From assembly GCF_014349105.1 (NCBI RefSeq), contig NZ_JACSJI010000010.1:62001-126000 (forward strand): a DNA stretch of 64,000 nt. The letters are read 5' to 3'. A program made the translations under genes and the position numbers. How positions within the stretch are numbered: position 1 is the stretch's first letter; the number at the start of each line of letters is the position of its first letter. This document shows positions 17,487-26,112 of this stretch, piece after piece. Below the pieces are notes generated by a model. That model saw only the letters and a program-made list of their open reading frames with translations. It did no database searches and was not told where the DNA came from. Origin of the DNA: Caulobacter sp. 17J80-11 (lineage in GTDB: Bacteria; Pseudomonadota; Alphaproteobacteria; Caulobacterales; Caulobacteraceae).

Positions 17487-17565
17487 GATCCGCGCGACCG
17501 GTGGGGCCGGCGCGTGCGGCTCGTCATTGGTCGTCTGATCGCCCGGCCCCCCGGACACGTTCTGA

Positions 17566-18132
17566 ATGGAAGCCTTCCTCGTTTCGACCGGCCTGGTCGC
17601 CATCGCCGAGATCGGCGACAAGACCCAGCTGCTGGCGCTCTGCCTGGCCGCCACCTGGCGCCGCCCCGTCCCCATCCTGCTGGGCATCCTGGTCGCCACC
17701 GTCCTGAACCACGCGCTGGCCGGCGCGCTGGGCGCCGTCGCGGGCCACTTCCTGCAGGGCCCCTGGATGAAGTGGGTGCTGGGCCTGGCTTTCCTGGGCT
17801 TCGCGGCCTGGGCGCTGATTCCCGACAAGTTCGACGACTGCCCGCCGGACGCGGCCAAGAAGACCGCCTGGAGCGTGTTCGTCGCCACCGCCGTCGCCTT
17901 CTTCTTCGTGGAGATGGGCGACAAGACCCAGGTGGCCACCGCCGCCCTCGGCGCGCGCTTCCAGCACGTCATGCCGGTGGTGCTGGGCACGACGCTGGGC
18001 ATGATGATCGCCAACGCCCCGGCCGTGCTGATCGGCGAGGCGGCGGCCACCAGACTGCCGCTCAAGTGGATCCGCCGCGGCGCGGCGGCCAGCTTCGCGG
18101 CGGTCGGGACTTGGGTGCTGGCGGCCGGGTGA
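17566..18132 (+). CDS. GDT1/TMEM165 (UPF0016) family cation exporter, probably Mn2+
   Basis: 188 residues, six predicted membrane helices in two homologous halves, each with the family's E-x-G-D-K-T motif: EIGDKT at 15-20 and EMGDKT at 116-121. Family members transport Mn2+ or Ca2+ out of the cytosol (bacterial MneA, yeast Gdt1). The manganese riboswitch directly upstream supports Mn2+ export as the function, switched on when cytosolic manganese is high. The 3' end faces phoB across 15 bases. Confidence 0.9.
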   Translation: MEAFLVSTGLVAIAEIGDKTQLLALCLAATWRRPVPILLGILVATVLNHALAGALGAVAGHFLQGPWMKWVLGLAFLGFAAWALIPDKFDDCPPDAAKKTAWSVFVATAVAFFFVEMGDKTQVATAALGARFQHVMPVVLGTTLGMMIANAPAVLIGEAAATRLPLKWIRRGAAASFAAVGTWVLAAG

Positions 18133-18147
18133 TCCCGGCCGGCAGGC

Positions 18148-18840
18148 TCAGCTCTCGACGTCCAGCGAATAGCCGGCCGAGCGCACGGTGCGGATGGGGT
18201 CGGTCTCGCCGTCCTTCATCAGCGCCTTGCGCAGCCGCCCGACGTGCACGTCCACGGTGCGGGCTTCGACGTACACGTCGGAGCCCCAGACCGCGTCCAG
18301 CAGCTGCTCGCGGCTGAACACCCGGCCCGGGTGCTGCATCAGGTGAGACAGCAGGCGGAACTCGGTCGGGCCGAGGTGGATCTCGCGGCCGTTGCGCTTC
18401 ACCCGGTGGGCGACGCGGTCGATGGTCAGGTCGCCCCGGCGCAGCACGTCCTCGGCCAGGCCCGGTCGGATGCGCCGCAGCACGGCGCGGATGCGCGCCG
18501 CCAGCTCCACCGTCGAGAACGGCTTGGTCAGGTAGTCGTCCGCCCCGGTGTCCAGCCCGCGGATCCGATCGGTCTCCTCGCCGCGGGCGGTGAGCATGAT
18601 GATCGGGAGGTTGCGCGTCTCGACCCGGCCGCGCAGCCGCCGGCAGACCTCGATGCCGGAGACCTTTGGCAGCATCCAGTCCAGCACGATCAGATCCGGC
18701 TGGCGCTCGTCGACCTGCACCAGCGCCTCCTCCCCGTCCTGGGCGACGGCGACCTGGTAGCCTTCCTTCTCGAGATTGTACTGAAGCAAGGTGGCGAGGG
18801 CGTCCTCGTCCTCGACCACCAGGATGCTGGGAACGGTCAC
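18148..18840 (-). CDS. phoB: phosphate regulon response regulator PhoB
   Basis: OmpR-class regulator of 230 residues: receiver domain with acidic pocket VVEDED (8-13), phosphoacceptor Asp54 in LDWMLPK and the conserved Lys in LTKPFS, then a winged-helix DNA-binding domain with GPTEFRLLSHLMQHPGRVFS. It binds Pho boxes when phosphorylated by PhoR. Start is GTG 18840. It is the last gene of the pstCAB-phoU-phoB run on the minus strand, 14 bases after phoU, which is the arrangement known from Caulobacter. Confidence 0.95.
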   Translation of the reverse strand: MTVPSILVVEDEDALATLLQYNLEKEGYQVAVAQDGEEALVQVDERQPDLIVLDWMLPKVSGIEVCRRLRGRVETRNLPIIMLTARGEETDRIRGLDTGADDYLTKPFSTVELAARIRAVLRRIRPGLAEDVLRRGDLTIDRVAHRVKRNGREIHLGPTEFRLLSHLMQHPGRVFSREQLLDAVWGSDVYVEARTVDVHVGRLRKALMKDGETDPIRTVRSAGYSLDVES

Positions 18841-18854
18841 CGCCGGATCTCCGC

Positions 18855-19538
18855 TCAGGCCTCGACGCGGGGCCGGTTGTCGGCCAGCTCCTCGCCGGTG
18901 AGCTCGTAGTGGACGATCTCGGCGATGTTGGTGGCGTGGTCGCCGATCCGCTCCAGGTTCTTGGCCATGAACAGCAGGTGCGCGCCCGAATTGATCGTGC
19001 GCGGATCGCTCATCATGTAGGTGAGCAGCTCGCGGAACAGGCTGTTGTAGTGCTCGTCGACCTCGTCGTCGTGCGACCACACGTTCATCGCGCCGGTCAG
19101 CTCGCTGGCGGTGTAGGCGTCCAGCACCTCTTTCAGGCGAACGGTGACCAGCTTGCCCATGCGCTCCATCGAGCGGGTGATCGGGGTGACCGGCTCGGCC
19201 TCGGCCAGCACCAGGGCGCGCTTGCAGATGTTCTTCGCCAGGTCGCCGGTGCGCTCCAGCGACATGGAGATCTTCAGCGCGCCGACCGCGCGGCGCAGGT
19301 CCAGCGCCACCGGCTGACGCAGCGCGATCAGCCTGATGGCCTTGCGCTCGATGTCCTTCTGCAGCTCGTCGAGGCGCTTGTCGCGCTCGATGACCGCCTG
19401 GGCCAGCGCCACGTCGCGGCGCGCGACCGCGGCGACCGCGTCGACGACCTGGGCTTCGGCCAGGCCGCCGAGGCGGGCGACCTCGGCCTTCAGTTGGTTC
19501 AGTTCGTCGCCGAAAGCCTTGACCGTATGCGGAGTCAT
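18855..19538 (-). CDS. phoU: phosphate signalling complex protein PhoU
   Basis: 227 residues forming two three-helix bundles, each with the family's E/DxxxD-type metal-binding patch: LERTGDLAKNI in the first half and LERIGDHATNI in the second. PhoU links the PstSCAB transporter to PhoR so that the regulon stays off when phosphate is plentiful. It follows pstB by 19 bases and precedes phoB by 14, so it belongs to the same transcript. Confidence 0.95.
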   Translation of the reverse strand: MTPHTVKAFGDELNQLKAEVARLGGLAEAQVVDAVAAVARRDVALAQAVIERDKRLDELQKDIERKAIRLIALRQPVALDLRRAVGALKISMSLERTGDLAKNICKRALVLAEAEPVTPITRSMERMGKLVTVRLKEVLDAYTASELTGAMNVWSHDDEVDEHYNSLFRELLTYMMSDPRTINSGAHLLFMAKNLERIGDHATNIAEIVHYELTGEELADNRPRVEA

Positions 19539-19557
19539 GGATGTTGCCCGAAATGCG

Positions 19558-20409
19558 TCAGCCGAAGCGGCCGGTGATGTAGTCCAGGGTCCGGCTTTCG
19601 CGCGGGTTGGTGAAGATCTCCTCGGTCGGGCCGAATTCGACCAGCTTGCCGAGGTGGAAGAAGGCGGTCTTCTGCGACACCCGCGCGGCCTGGGCCATCG
19701 AGTGGGTGACGATGACGATGCAGTACTGCTCGCGCAGTTCGTCGATCAGCTCCTCGATCTTGGCGGTGGCGATCGGATCGAGGGCCGAGCAGGGCTCGTC
19801 CATCAGGATCACCTCGGGGCTGACCGCGATGGCGCGGGCGATCACCAGGCGCTGCTGCTGGCCGCCGGACAGGCTGGTGCCCGGGGCGTTGAGGCGGTCA
19901 GCCACCTCGTCCCACAGGCCGGCCTTCTTCAGCGCGACCTCGACCACGCCTTCCAGCTCCGACTTGGACGAGGCCAGGCCGTGAATCTTGGGGCCGTAGG
20001 CGACGTTCTCGAAGATCGACTTCGGGAACGGGTTCGGCTTCTGGAACACCATGCCCACGCGGGCGCGAAGCACGACCGGGTCGATCGAGCGGTCGTTGAC
20101 GTCCTCGCCGTCCATCTCGATGCGGCCGGTCACCTTGGCCGTCGGGATAGTGTCGTTCATGCGGTTGATGCAGCGCAGGAAGGTGGACTTGCCGCAGCCC
20201 GACGGCCCGATGAAGGCGGTGACCGCCTTGTCCGGGATGTCCATGCTCACGTCGAACAGGGCCTGCTTGTCGCCGTAGAACACGCTGACGTCGCGCACGG
20301 CGATCTTGGCGTCGCCCACGGGGCCCGCGTGGGCGACCTGCGGGGGCTGGACGGCGGCCCCCTGGGCGTCGTCGCGGTGTCGGAAGGTCTTGAACAGCAT
20401 AGGGATCAC
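19558..20409 (-). CDS. pstB: phosphate ABC transporter ATP-binding protein PstB
   Basis: 283 residues with Walker [10 protein letters not shown], the PstB-type signature [13 protein letters not shown], Walker [14 protein letters not shown] and the switch VTHSMAQA. It powers high-affinity phosphate uptake with PstA, PstC and PstS. GTG 20409 overlaps the pstA stop (GTGA); ATG 20400 three codons later is equally possible. About 35 N-terminal residues precede the first strand of the ATPase fold. Confidence 0.95.
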   Translation of the reverse strand: MIPMLFKTFRHRDDAQGAAVQPPQVAHAGPVGDAKIAVRDVSVFYGDKQALFDVSMDIPDKAVTAFIGPSGCGKSTFLRCINRMNDTIPTAKVTGRIEMDGEDVNDRSIDPVVLRARVGMVFQKPNPFPKSIFENVAYGPKIHGLASSKSELEGVVEVALKKAGLWDEVADRLNAPGTSLSGGQQQRLVIARAIAVSPEVILMDEPCSALDPIATAKIEELIDELREQYCIVIVTHSMAQAARVSQKTAFFHLGKLVEFGPTEEIFTNPRESRTLDYITGRFG

Positions 20410-21713
20410 CAGCGGCGTTCGAACGCGCGGCGCAGCACGATGGCGGCGGCGTTCATGACGATCATGAAGACGAGAAGGACGATGATGGCGGCGGCGGTCA
20501 GCGGGTGGAACGCCCGCTCCGACGCGTTCTCCCAGATGAAGATCTGGGTCGGCAGGGTCGAGGCCGAGGACAGGAAGCTGTCCGGCGCGCCCTGCACGAA
20601 GGCGATCATGCCGATCATCAGCAGCGGGGCGGTCTCGCCGAGCGCGTGGGCCAGGGCCAGGATGGCGCCGGTCATCACGCCGGGCATGGCCAGCGGCAGC
20701 ACGTGGCCGAAGACGGCCTGGGTGCGCGAGGCGCCGACGCCCAGCGCGGCTTCGCGGATCGACGGCGGCACCGCCTTCAGCGACGAGCGCGTGGCGATGA
20801 TCACGGTCGGCAGGGCCATCAGGGCCAGCACCAGGCCGCCCACTAGCGGCGAGCCGCGCGGCAGGCCCATCCAGTGGATGAACACCGCCAGGCCCAGCAG
20901 GCCGTAGACGATCGACGGCACGGCGGCCAGGTTGTTGATGTTGACCTCGATGAAGCTCGTCAGCGGGTTCTTCGGCGCGAACTCTTCCAGGTAGACCGCG
21001 GCCAGCACGCCGATCGGCACGGCCAGCAGGGCGGTGACCAGCAGCATCATGGCCGAGCCGACCACGGCGCCCAGCAGGCCGGCCTGCTCGGGGTGGGTCG
21101 AGTCCCCGCGGGTGAACAGACCCCAGTTGAAGTGCTGCTGGATCATGCCCGCAGCCTTCATCTTGTCGAGCATGTCGAGCTGGGAGTCGTTCAGGGTGCG
21201 CTCGCCTTCGGGCGTCGAGCGGCGCATCTCGCCCTTGAAGTACAGGTCCGCGTCCGCGCCGAGCGGGGCGGCGAGCGTCAGGGTCGAGCCCATCAGCTTG
21301 GGGTTCGCGCGCAGCTGGTCGAGCACCTGGAAGCCCAGGTCCGTCGACAGCAGGTCCTTCATCTCCATGCCCTTGTCGCCGGTCGGATCAGCGATGCCGA
21401 GCCTGGCGACCATCTGGTCGGCGATGATCAGGTCGTAGTTGGCGCCCTGGATGTCGGTCGCGTCGATGCGGGCCGGATCCAGCCGGACCTGCATCTCCAT
21501 CGTGTTGGTCATGAAGGCCCCGTGGCCCTGCACGACGATGCGGGTCAGCAGCACGCCCAGGAAGGCGATGGCGACGGCGATGGCGATCAGGCCGTAGGCG
21601 CGGAAGCGGCGCTCCGCGGCGTGGCGCTTCTTCAGCCGCCGCTCGACGGCGGCGCGGATGCCTTGCGGCGCGCCGGCGGCCGCGGCGGAGGCGGTCAGGG
21701 CGGCGTCAGTCAT
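20406..21713 (-). CDS. pstA: phosphate ABC transporter permease PstA
   Basis: 435 residues, longer than the roughly 290 of E. coli PstA because of an N-terminal tail, one early helix ([22 protein letters not shown]) and a periplasmic insert of about 130 residues before the permease core. The core has the membrane-subunit loop [25 protein letters not shown] that docks to PstB; the longer form is common in alphaproteobacteria. Its start overlaps the pstC stop by eight bases. A fifth component, the phosphate-binding PstS, is not in this window. Confidence 0.93.
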   Translation of the reverse strand: MTDAALTASAAAAGAPQGIRAAVERRLKKRHAAERRFRAYGLIAIAVAIAFLGVLLTRIVVQGHGAFMTNTMEMQVRLDPARIDATDIQGANYDLIIADQMVARLGIADPTGDKGMEMKDLLSTDLGFQVLDQLRANPKLMGSTLTLAAPLGADADLYFKGEMRRSTPEGERTLNDSQLDMLDKMKAAGMIQQHFNWGLFTRGDSTHPEQAGLLGAVVGSAMMLLVTALLAVPIGVLAAVYLEEFAPKNPLTSFIEVNINNLAAVPSIVYGLLGLAVFIHWMGLPRGSPLVGGLVLALMALPTVIIATRSSLKAVPPSIREAALGVGASRTQAVFGHVLPLAMPGVMTGAILALAHALGETAPLLMIGMIAFVQGAPDSFLSSASTLPTQIFIWENASERAFHPLTAAAIIVLLVFMIVMNAAAIVLRRAFERRW

Positions 21714-23145
21714 ACTGTTCCCGATAAGCTTGGACGATGCGCAGGGCGATGATGTTGAGCAGCAGGGTGACCACGAACAGGGTCAGGCCCAGGCCGAAGG
21801 CCGACAGGGTCTTGGCGCTGTCGAACTCCTGGTCGCCGGTCAGCAGGGTGACGATCTGGACGGTCACGGTGGTCACCGTGTCCAGCGGGTTGGCGGTGAT
21901 CTTGGCCTGAAGGCCGGCGGCCATGGTCACGATCATGGTCTCGCCGATGGCCCGCGAGATCGCCAGCAGCATGGCCGCGGCGATGCCCGGCAGGGCGGCC
22001 GGCAGCAGCACCTTTTTCACGGTCTCGGACTTGGTCGCGCCCATGGCGTAGGAGCCGTCGCGCAGCGACTGGGGGACCGAGTTCAGGATGTCGTCCGACA
22101 GGGACGAGACGAACGGGATCAGCATGATCCCCATCACCACGCCGGCCACCAGGGCCATCTGGTTCTGCACGCCCAGCAGGTAATAGCCCAGCCCGTCCAG
22201 CGGACCGCCGACCAGGCCCTGGCCGATCATGTTGAAGAAGGCGCGGAAGGCCGGGCCCACGGTCAGGGCGGCGAAGAAGCCGTAGACCACGGTCGGCACG
22301 CCGGCCAGGATCTCCAGCACCGGCTTCACCCAGGCGCGGGTGAAGCGGTTGGCGTACTCCGACAGGTAGATGGCCGAGAACAGGCCGACCGGCGCCGCCA
22401 CCAGCATGGCGATGATCATGATCAGGAAGGTGCCGACGAACAGCGGCACCGCGCCGAACCCGCCGGACGAGCCGACCTGGTCGGCGCGCATGGCGATCTG
22501 CGGGCTCCAGTGGGTCCCGAACAGGAACTCCACCGGCGAGACTTCGGCGAAGAAGCGCAGGCTCTCGTAGAGCAGCGAGGCGACGATGCCGAGCGTGGTC
22601 AGGACCGCGACGGTCGAGCACAGCACCAGAAGGCCGCTGATCCAGCCCTCGACCCGGTTGCGCGCGCGGAACTGCGGCGCGATCCGCGGGAGGGCCAGCA
22701 CCGCGCCCAGCACCGCCAGAACGCCGGCCAGCGCCCAGCCGCTCCAGGTGATCATCTGGCTGAGGCGCGCGGACTCGGCGGCCTTGTCCTTGAGCGCCTG
22801 CTGCAGGGCCGGCGCGTAGACCGTGTCGCTGGGCCGGTCGCCGCGCGCCACCGCCTGCACGTCGTTGATGAACAGCTCGCGGTTCTGGGCCGGCATCTGC
22901 TGAACCGCGGCCGGCAGGTCGGCCGACAGCAGCGCGGTCTCCAGCCGGCCCCCGAAGGCGACCAGCAGGAACAGCAGCACCAGGGCCGGGACGGCCGACC
23001 ACAGCGCCGCGTAGGCGCCGTGATAGCCGGCCAGCGAGTGCGGGCGGCCTTGGCTCCCTTTAGCCCCAGCCACCGCCTTGCGGCGGGCGAGCACGTAGGT
23101 GCCGAAGGAGAACAGGAGCAGTCCGAGGAAGACGATCCAGACCAT
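21706..23145 (-). CDS. pstC: phosphate ABC transporter permease PstC
   Basis: 479 residues. An N-terminal helix and a second near residue 35 precede a periplasmic segment and the permease core with the coupling loop SYAMGATKSETVKKVLLPAALPG. It pairs with PstA in the inner membrane. ATG 23145 begins directly with the first helix (MVWIVFLGLLLFSFG). The gene lies 92 bases after phoR on the same strand, and a Pho-box-like direct repeat lies inside the phoR 3' end. Confidence 0.93.
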   Translation of the reverse strand: MVWIVFLGLLLFSFGTYVLARRKAVAGAKGSQGRPHSLAGYHGAYAALWSAVPALVLLFLLVAFGGRLETALLSADLPAAVQQMPAQNRELFINDVQAVARGDRPSDTVYAPALQQALKDKAAESARLSQMITWSGWALAGVLAVLGAVLALPRIAPQFRARNRVEGWISGLLVLCSTVAVLTTLGIVASLLYESLRFFAEVSPVEFLFGTHWSPQIAMRADQVGSSGGFGAVPLFVGTFLIMIIAMLVAAPVGLFSAIYLSEYANRFTRAWVKPVLEILAGVPTVVYGFFAALTVGPAFRAFFNMIGQGLVGGPLDGLGYYLLGVQNQMALVAGVVMGIMLIPFVSSLSDDILNSVPQSLRDGSYAMGATKSETVKKVLLPAALPGIAAAMLLAISRAIGETMIVTMAAGLQAKITANPLDTVTTVTVQIVTLLTGDQEFDSAKTLSAFGLGLTLFVVTLLLNIIALRIVQAYREQYD

Positions 23146-23237
23146 GGGCGGCGGGCGCTCGGCGTAAGGAGACTGAGGACGCCGCGCGCCGGGACGCGCG
23201 TCGCGTCGGCGACGAGCGCCGCCGACGGGAGCAGCGT

Positions 23238-24725
23238 TTACGACGCTTGCGTGACGGTTTTGTTACGGGGCCCGTCGAGCGTCCGCGGCGCGGCGTCCGG
23301 CCGCGCGGAGGTCTCCGGCGCAACCGCTTCCACGGCGACTTCCGCCCGCGGGAAGTAGGCGGTGAAGGCCGCGCCGTGCCCGGCCGCGCTCTCGACCAGC
23401 AGGCCGCCGCGGTGGCGGTTCATCACATGCTTGACGATGGCCAGCCCCAGGCCGGTGCCGGAGCGTTCGCCGCTCTTCTGGCCCTCCACCCGGTAGAACC
23501 GCTCGGTCAGCCGCGGCAGGGCCTGGCGCGGGACGCCCGGGCCGTGGTCGCGCACCCGCACCAGGGCGTAGCGGACGTCTTCGGTCCGGTCCGGAGACAG
23601 CAGGGTCATGCGCGGCGCACCCTTTTCGCGCGGCGCCTGGGCCTGGTCGAGGCCCACGTCGGCCAGCACCTCCACCTCCACGGCCGCGCCGGCCGGCGAG
23701 TATTTGAGCGCGTTGTCGACCAGGTTCTGGATCACCTGGATGATCTGGTCGCGGTCGCCGATCACCGGGGCCCGCTCGCCGTCAGGCAGCCGCAGGTCGA
23801 TCCGCGCGCCCTTCTCCTGGGCGATCGGGCACAGCGCGTCGGCCACGTCGGTGGCCGCCAGGGCGAGGTCGACGGCGCCGGAGGGCGGCACGTGCTCGTT
23901 CAGCTCGATGCGGCTCAGCGACAGCAGGTCGGCGATCAGCCGGCCCATTCGGTCGGCCTGGGCGGCCATGATGCCGAGGAACCGGTCGCGCGCCCTGGCG
24001 TCGTCGCGGGCGTGGCCGCGCAGGGTCTCGATGAAGCCGGCCAGCGACGCCAGCGGCGTGCGCAGCTCGTGACTGGCGTTGGCCAGGAAGTCGGCCCGCA
24101 TGCGCTCCATGCGCCGAGAATCGGTCTCGTCGCGCAGATACAGCAGCGCCTGCCGTCCGCCGTCCGGGGCCGGCGGCAGCGGCCGGGCCCAGGCGCGCCA
24201 GAACCGGTCCTGGGCGCCGCCGGTCTCGTAGGCCGCGGAGCGGTCGACGCCGCCGAACAGGGCCTCATCCGTCGCCTCCAGCACCTCGGGGTCGCGCACG
24301 GCGGTGACCAACAGGGCGCCGTCCCTTTGAATGCGGAAGAGCTCGCGGGCGGCGGTGTTGGCGAAGGCGATCCGCCGGCCGACGATGTCGTCGGGCTCGT
24401 GCGCGCCGATCACCATGACCGGGTCCGGCAGCGCCTCCAGCGCCTCCTGCAGCGGCGGCCCGAGCTCGTCGGGGATGGCCTGCGAGACCGCGGTCGGGAT
24501 CGGGTCGGCGAGGCGCGCGAACCTGAAGGCCTGCACGCTCAACACCAGGGTCATCACCGCGGCGACGAAGGCCGCGAACCGGGCGTACTCCGCCTCGGGC
24601 GCCTCGCTCATCCCCAGCGCCAGCAGCAGGCCGACGGCCACGGCGCCGGTGAGCGGAACGCCCCAGGGCCGGCGCATCCGGACCAGGGATGGAGCGAGAG
24701 GCGACGGCGGCTGGCTGAAGGGCAT
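23238..24725 (-). CDS. phoR: phosphate regulon sensor histidine kinase PhoR
   Basis: 495 residues from ATG 24725 (a GTG two codons earlier is possible). Two membrane helices near the N-terminus (GVPLTGAVAVGLLLALG and FAAFVAAVMTLVLSVQAF) are followed by a PAS domain (LEALPDPVMVIG). Then come the HisKA helix with phosphoacceptor His219 in NASHELRTPLASL and the ATPase with NLVDNALKYSP, DHGPGVP and GTGLGLAIVKH. It phosphorylates PhoB when phosphate is scarce. No sizeable periplasmic domain is present, as expected for a kinase that senses through Pst-PhoU. Confidence 0.94.
   Translation of the reverse strand: MPFSQPPSPLAPSLVRMRRPWGVPLTGAVAVGLLLALGMSEAPEAEYARFAAFVAAVMTLVLSVQAFRFARLADPIPTAVSQAIPDELGPPLQEALEALPDPVMVIGAHEPDDIVGRRIAFANTAARELFRIQRDGALLVTAVRDPEVLEATDEALFGGVDRSAAYETGGAQDRFWRAWARPLPPAPDGGRQALLYLRDETDSRRMERMRADFLANASHELRTPLASLAGFIETLRGHARDDARARDRFLGIMAAQADRMGRLIADLLSLSRIELNEHVPPSGAVDLALAATDVADALCPIAQEKGARIDLRLPDGERAPVIGDRDQIIQVIQNLVDNALKYSPAGAAVEVEVLADVGLDQAQAPREKGAPRMTLLSPDRTEDVRYALVRVRDHGPGVPRQALPRLTERFYRVEGQKSGERSGTGLGLAIVKHVMNRHRGGLLVESAAGHGAAFTAYFPRAEVAVEAVAPETSARPDAAPRTLDGPRNKTVTQAS
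23251..23268 (-). promoter_or_regulatory. candidate Pho box for the pst operon
   Basis: Read on the minus strand: CCGTAAC-AAAA-CCGTCAC, two 7-base direct repeats spaced 11 bases apart with an A/T spacer, the architecture of a PhoB half-site pair (consensus CTGTCAT-N4-CTGTCAT). It lies 106 bases upstream of the pstC start and inside the last codons of phoR. Confidence 0.5.
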
Positions 24726-24909
24726 CCACACGCGGGGGCTTCACACGCGAATCGCGTGTCCTTTCATCAGACCCCGAACATATGGCGCCCGCGTGACACC
24801 TCTCAAACCGGCGTCATCCAACCGTCGCAGGGGAACTCCCAGCGTCACCGTTTCGTTGTCAGGGCGAAGCTGGCCGGAGCCGTCCGGTCGCGGGCACGGA
24901 GAAAGTCCG

Positions 24910-25215
24910 ATGGGCGTCGAACGCGACTCCGACCGAACCGTCTGGGTGATCGTCGGCCTGATCGCGATCGTCGCGATGGTGGCCTTGGTCTACCTGTTCT
25001 CACAGAGCAACCGCGCCGACCTGAGCCGGCATGGCGACGCCGCCGCGATCGGAAAGTCCGTCGAAGCCGCCAGCGAAAAGGTTGAAAACGCCGCGGAGAA
25101 GGCCGGCGCGGCCGCCGAGCGCGCGGCCGACCGCGCGGGGAACGCGATCGAGAACGCCGGCGAGAAGGCCGACGCCGACCGGACGGCGCCGCCGCCGGCG
25201 GAAGGCAAGCGCTGA
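24910..25215 (+). CDS. small membrane-anchored Ala-rich helical protein
   Basis: 101 residues. One membrane helix near the N-terminus (TVWVIVGLIAIVAMVALVYLF) is followed by a charged, Ala/Glu-rich amphipathic region with repeated K-x-ENAAEKAG-like segments that should form a long helix or coiled coil. A good ribosome site (GGAGAAAG) precedes the ATG. It is divergent from phoR, across 184 bases. I do not recognise the family; the shape resembles YtxH or apolipophorin-like stress proteins, but function is unknown. Confidence 0.7.
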   Translation: MGVERDSDRTVWVIVGLIAIVAMVALVYLFSQSNRADLSRHGDAAAIGKSVEAASEKVENAAEKAGAAAERAADRAGNAIENAGEKADADRTAPPPAEGKR

Positions 25216-25223
25216 ATCAAAAA

Positions 25224-25253
25224 GGCGGCGCGGCGATCCCTCGCCGCGCCGCC
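25224..25253. terminator. bidirectional intrinsic terminator
   Basis: Perfect 13-bp stem, GGCGGCGCGGCGA with TCGCCGCGCCGCC, around a TCCC loop. An AAAAA tract lies on its left side, so transcripts from the minus-strand small gene see a stem followed by T5; on the plus side only TT follows. It lies between two convergent small genes. Confidence 0.85.
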
Positions 25254-25273
25254 TTCATGCCTTGATGGCGCGG

Positions 25274-25447
25274 TCAGCCTTCCGGACGCTGACGATCCTG
25301 CATGCGCTGACGGTCTTCCTGACGCTGGCGCTCGTCGCGCTGGCCTTCCTGACGACCTTGCTGCTGCTGGCCCTGCTGGCTGGTGGTGCGGTCCTTGCCG
25401 CCGCCCTGACGCTGCCCGCCGCCGCCGCGCTGATTCTGATTAGGCAT
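25274..25447 (-). CDS. small Gln/Arg/Gly-rich low-complexity protein
   Basis: 57 residues, almost entirely Q, R, G, D and E (MPNQNQRGGGGQRQGGG at the start, then QQGQQQQGRQEG). A ribosome site GGAGTG precedes the ATG by nine bases, and a strong terminator with a T-run follows 20 bases after the stop, both supporting a real gene. The composition suggests a disordered RNA-, DNA- or surface-binding peptide. No homologous family is recognised. Confidence 0.6.
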   Translation of the reverse strand: MPNQNQRGGGGQRQGGGKDRTTSQQGQQQQGRQEGQRDERQRQEDRQRMQDRQRPEG

Positions 25448-25559
25448 GACTTTCACTCCGAGTTCGCCGGATCTCGCCGACGCCTACGCCCAATCCCCGG
25501 CGCCCCGGCCCGGTTCCAACGCAAGTTCCTGTTTTCGTTGGCTTCGCAGCAGATCCATC

Positions 25560-26033
25560 TCAGACGCCGCGACCCGCCTCACGCGAGGCTTCCCGGCCGC
25601 CGTCGGGCCGGTGCGGCCACAGCGCGCGCACCTCGAACGGCAGGGCGTCGACCACCTTGTCCAGTTGCCCCGGCTCGACGTGGCGCTCCAGGGTCTGGAA
25701 CACGCCCAGTATGGCCAGGCGGGTGTCGACCGGCTTGGCGTCGCGCATCTGAGCGGCCACGCGCTCCTGGAATTCGCCGAGCGAACGGTAGTCCTCCGGC
25801 CGGCGCGACGGCCGGTGCTGGTCGTAGAAGGCCCCGCGCACCAGCAGCGGCAACTGGGCCCCGAGGTGGGCGGCCAGCTCCGCGGGAATGCGATCGCGCA
25901 TGGTGCGCAGCACCGCCCCCAGCGCGTGCCAGGCCAGCCGGCGGTCCGCGCCGGTCTCCTCCATCACGTCCATGAGCCAGGCGTTGGTGGTCTGGATCGT
26001 CTTGTCCCAGACGTCGAGGCCGGTCGAAGCCAT
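25560..26033 (-). CDS. DUF2267 family protein
   Basis: 157 residues, all helical. It shows the family pattern: an N-terminal TTNAWLMDVMEETGADRRLAWHALGAVLRTMRDRIP, then LGAQLPLLVRGAFYD, a loop and a second helical repeat ending VVDALPFEVRALWP. DUF2267 proteins are widespread and associated with stress or general regulation, but the biochemical role is not established. It lies 79 bases downstream of cysNC on the same strand and could share its transcript, though a CCCCCGCCGGGG hairpin lies between. Confidence 0.82.
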   Translation of the reverse strand: MASTGLDVWDKTIQTTNAWLMDVMEETGADRRLAWHALGAVLRTMRDRIPAELAAHLGAQLPLLVRGAFYDQHRPSRRPEDYRSLGEFQERVAAQMRDAKPVDTRLAILGVFQTLERHVEPGQLDKVVDALPFEVRALWPHRPDGGREASREAGRGV

Positions 26034-26112
26034 GGGTTCCTCTCGGCGAGGCCACGAGCAGCAAACCCGATACCCCCGCCGGGGTTGCATCCCTCAGGCG
26101 TCGTCCCGAGCC

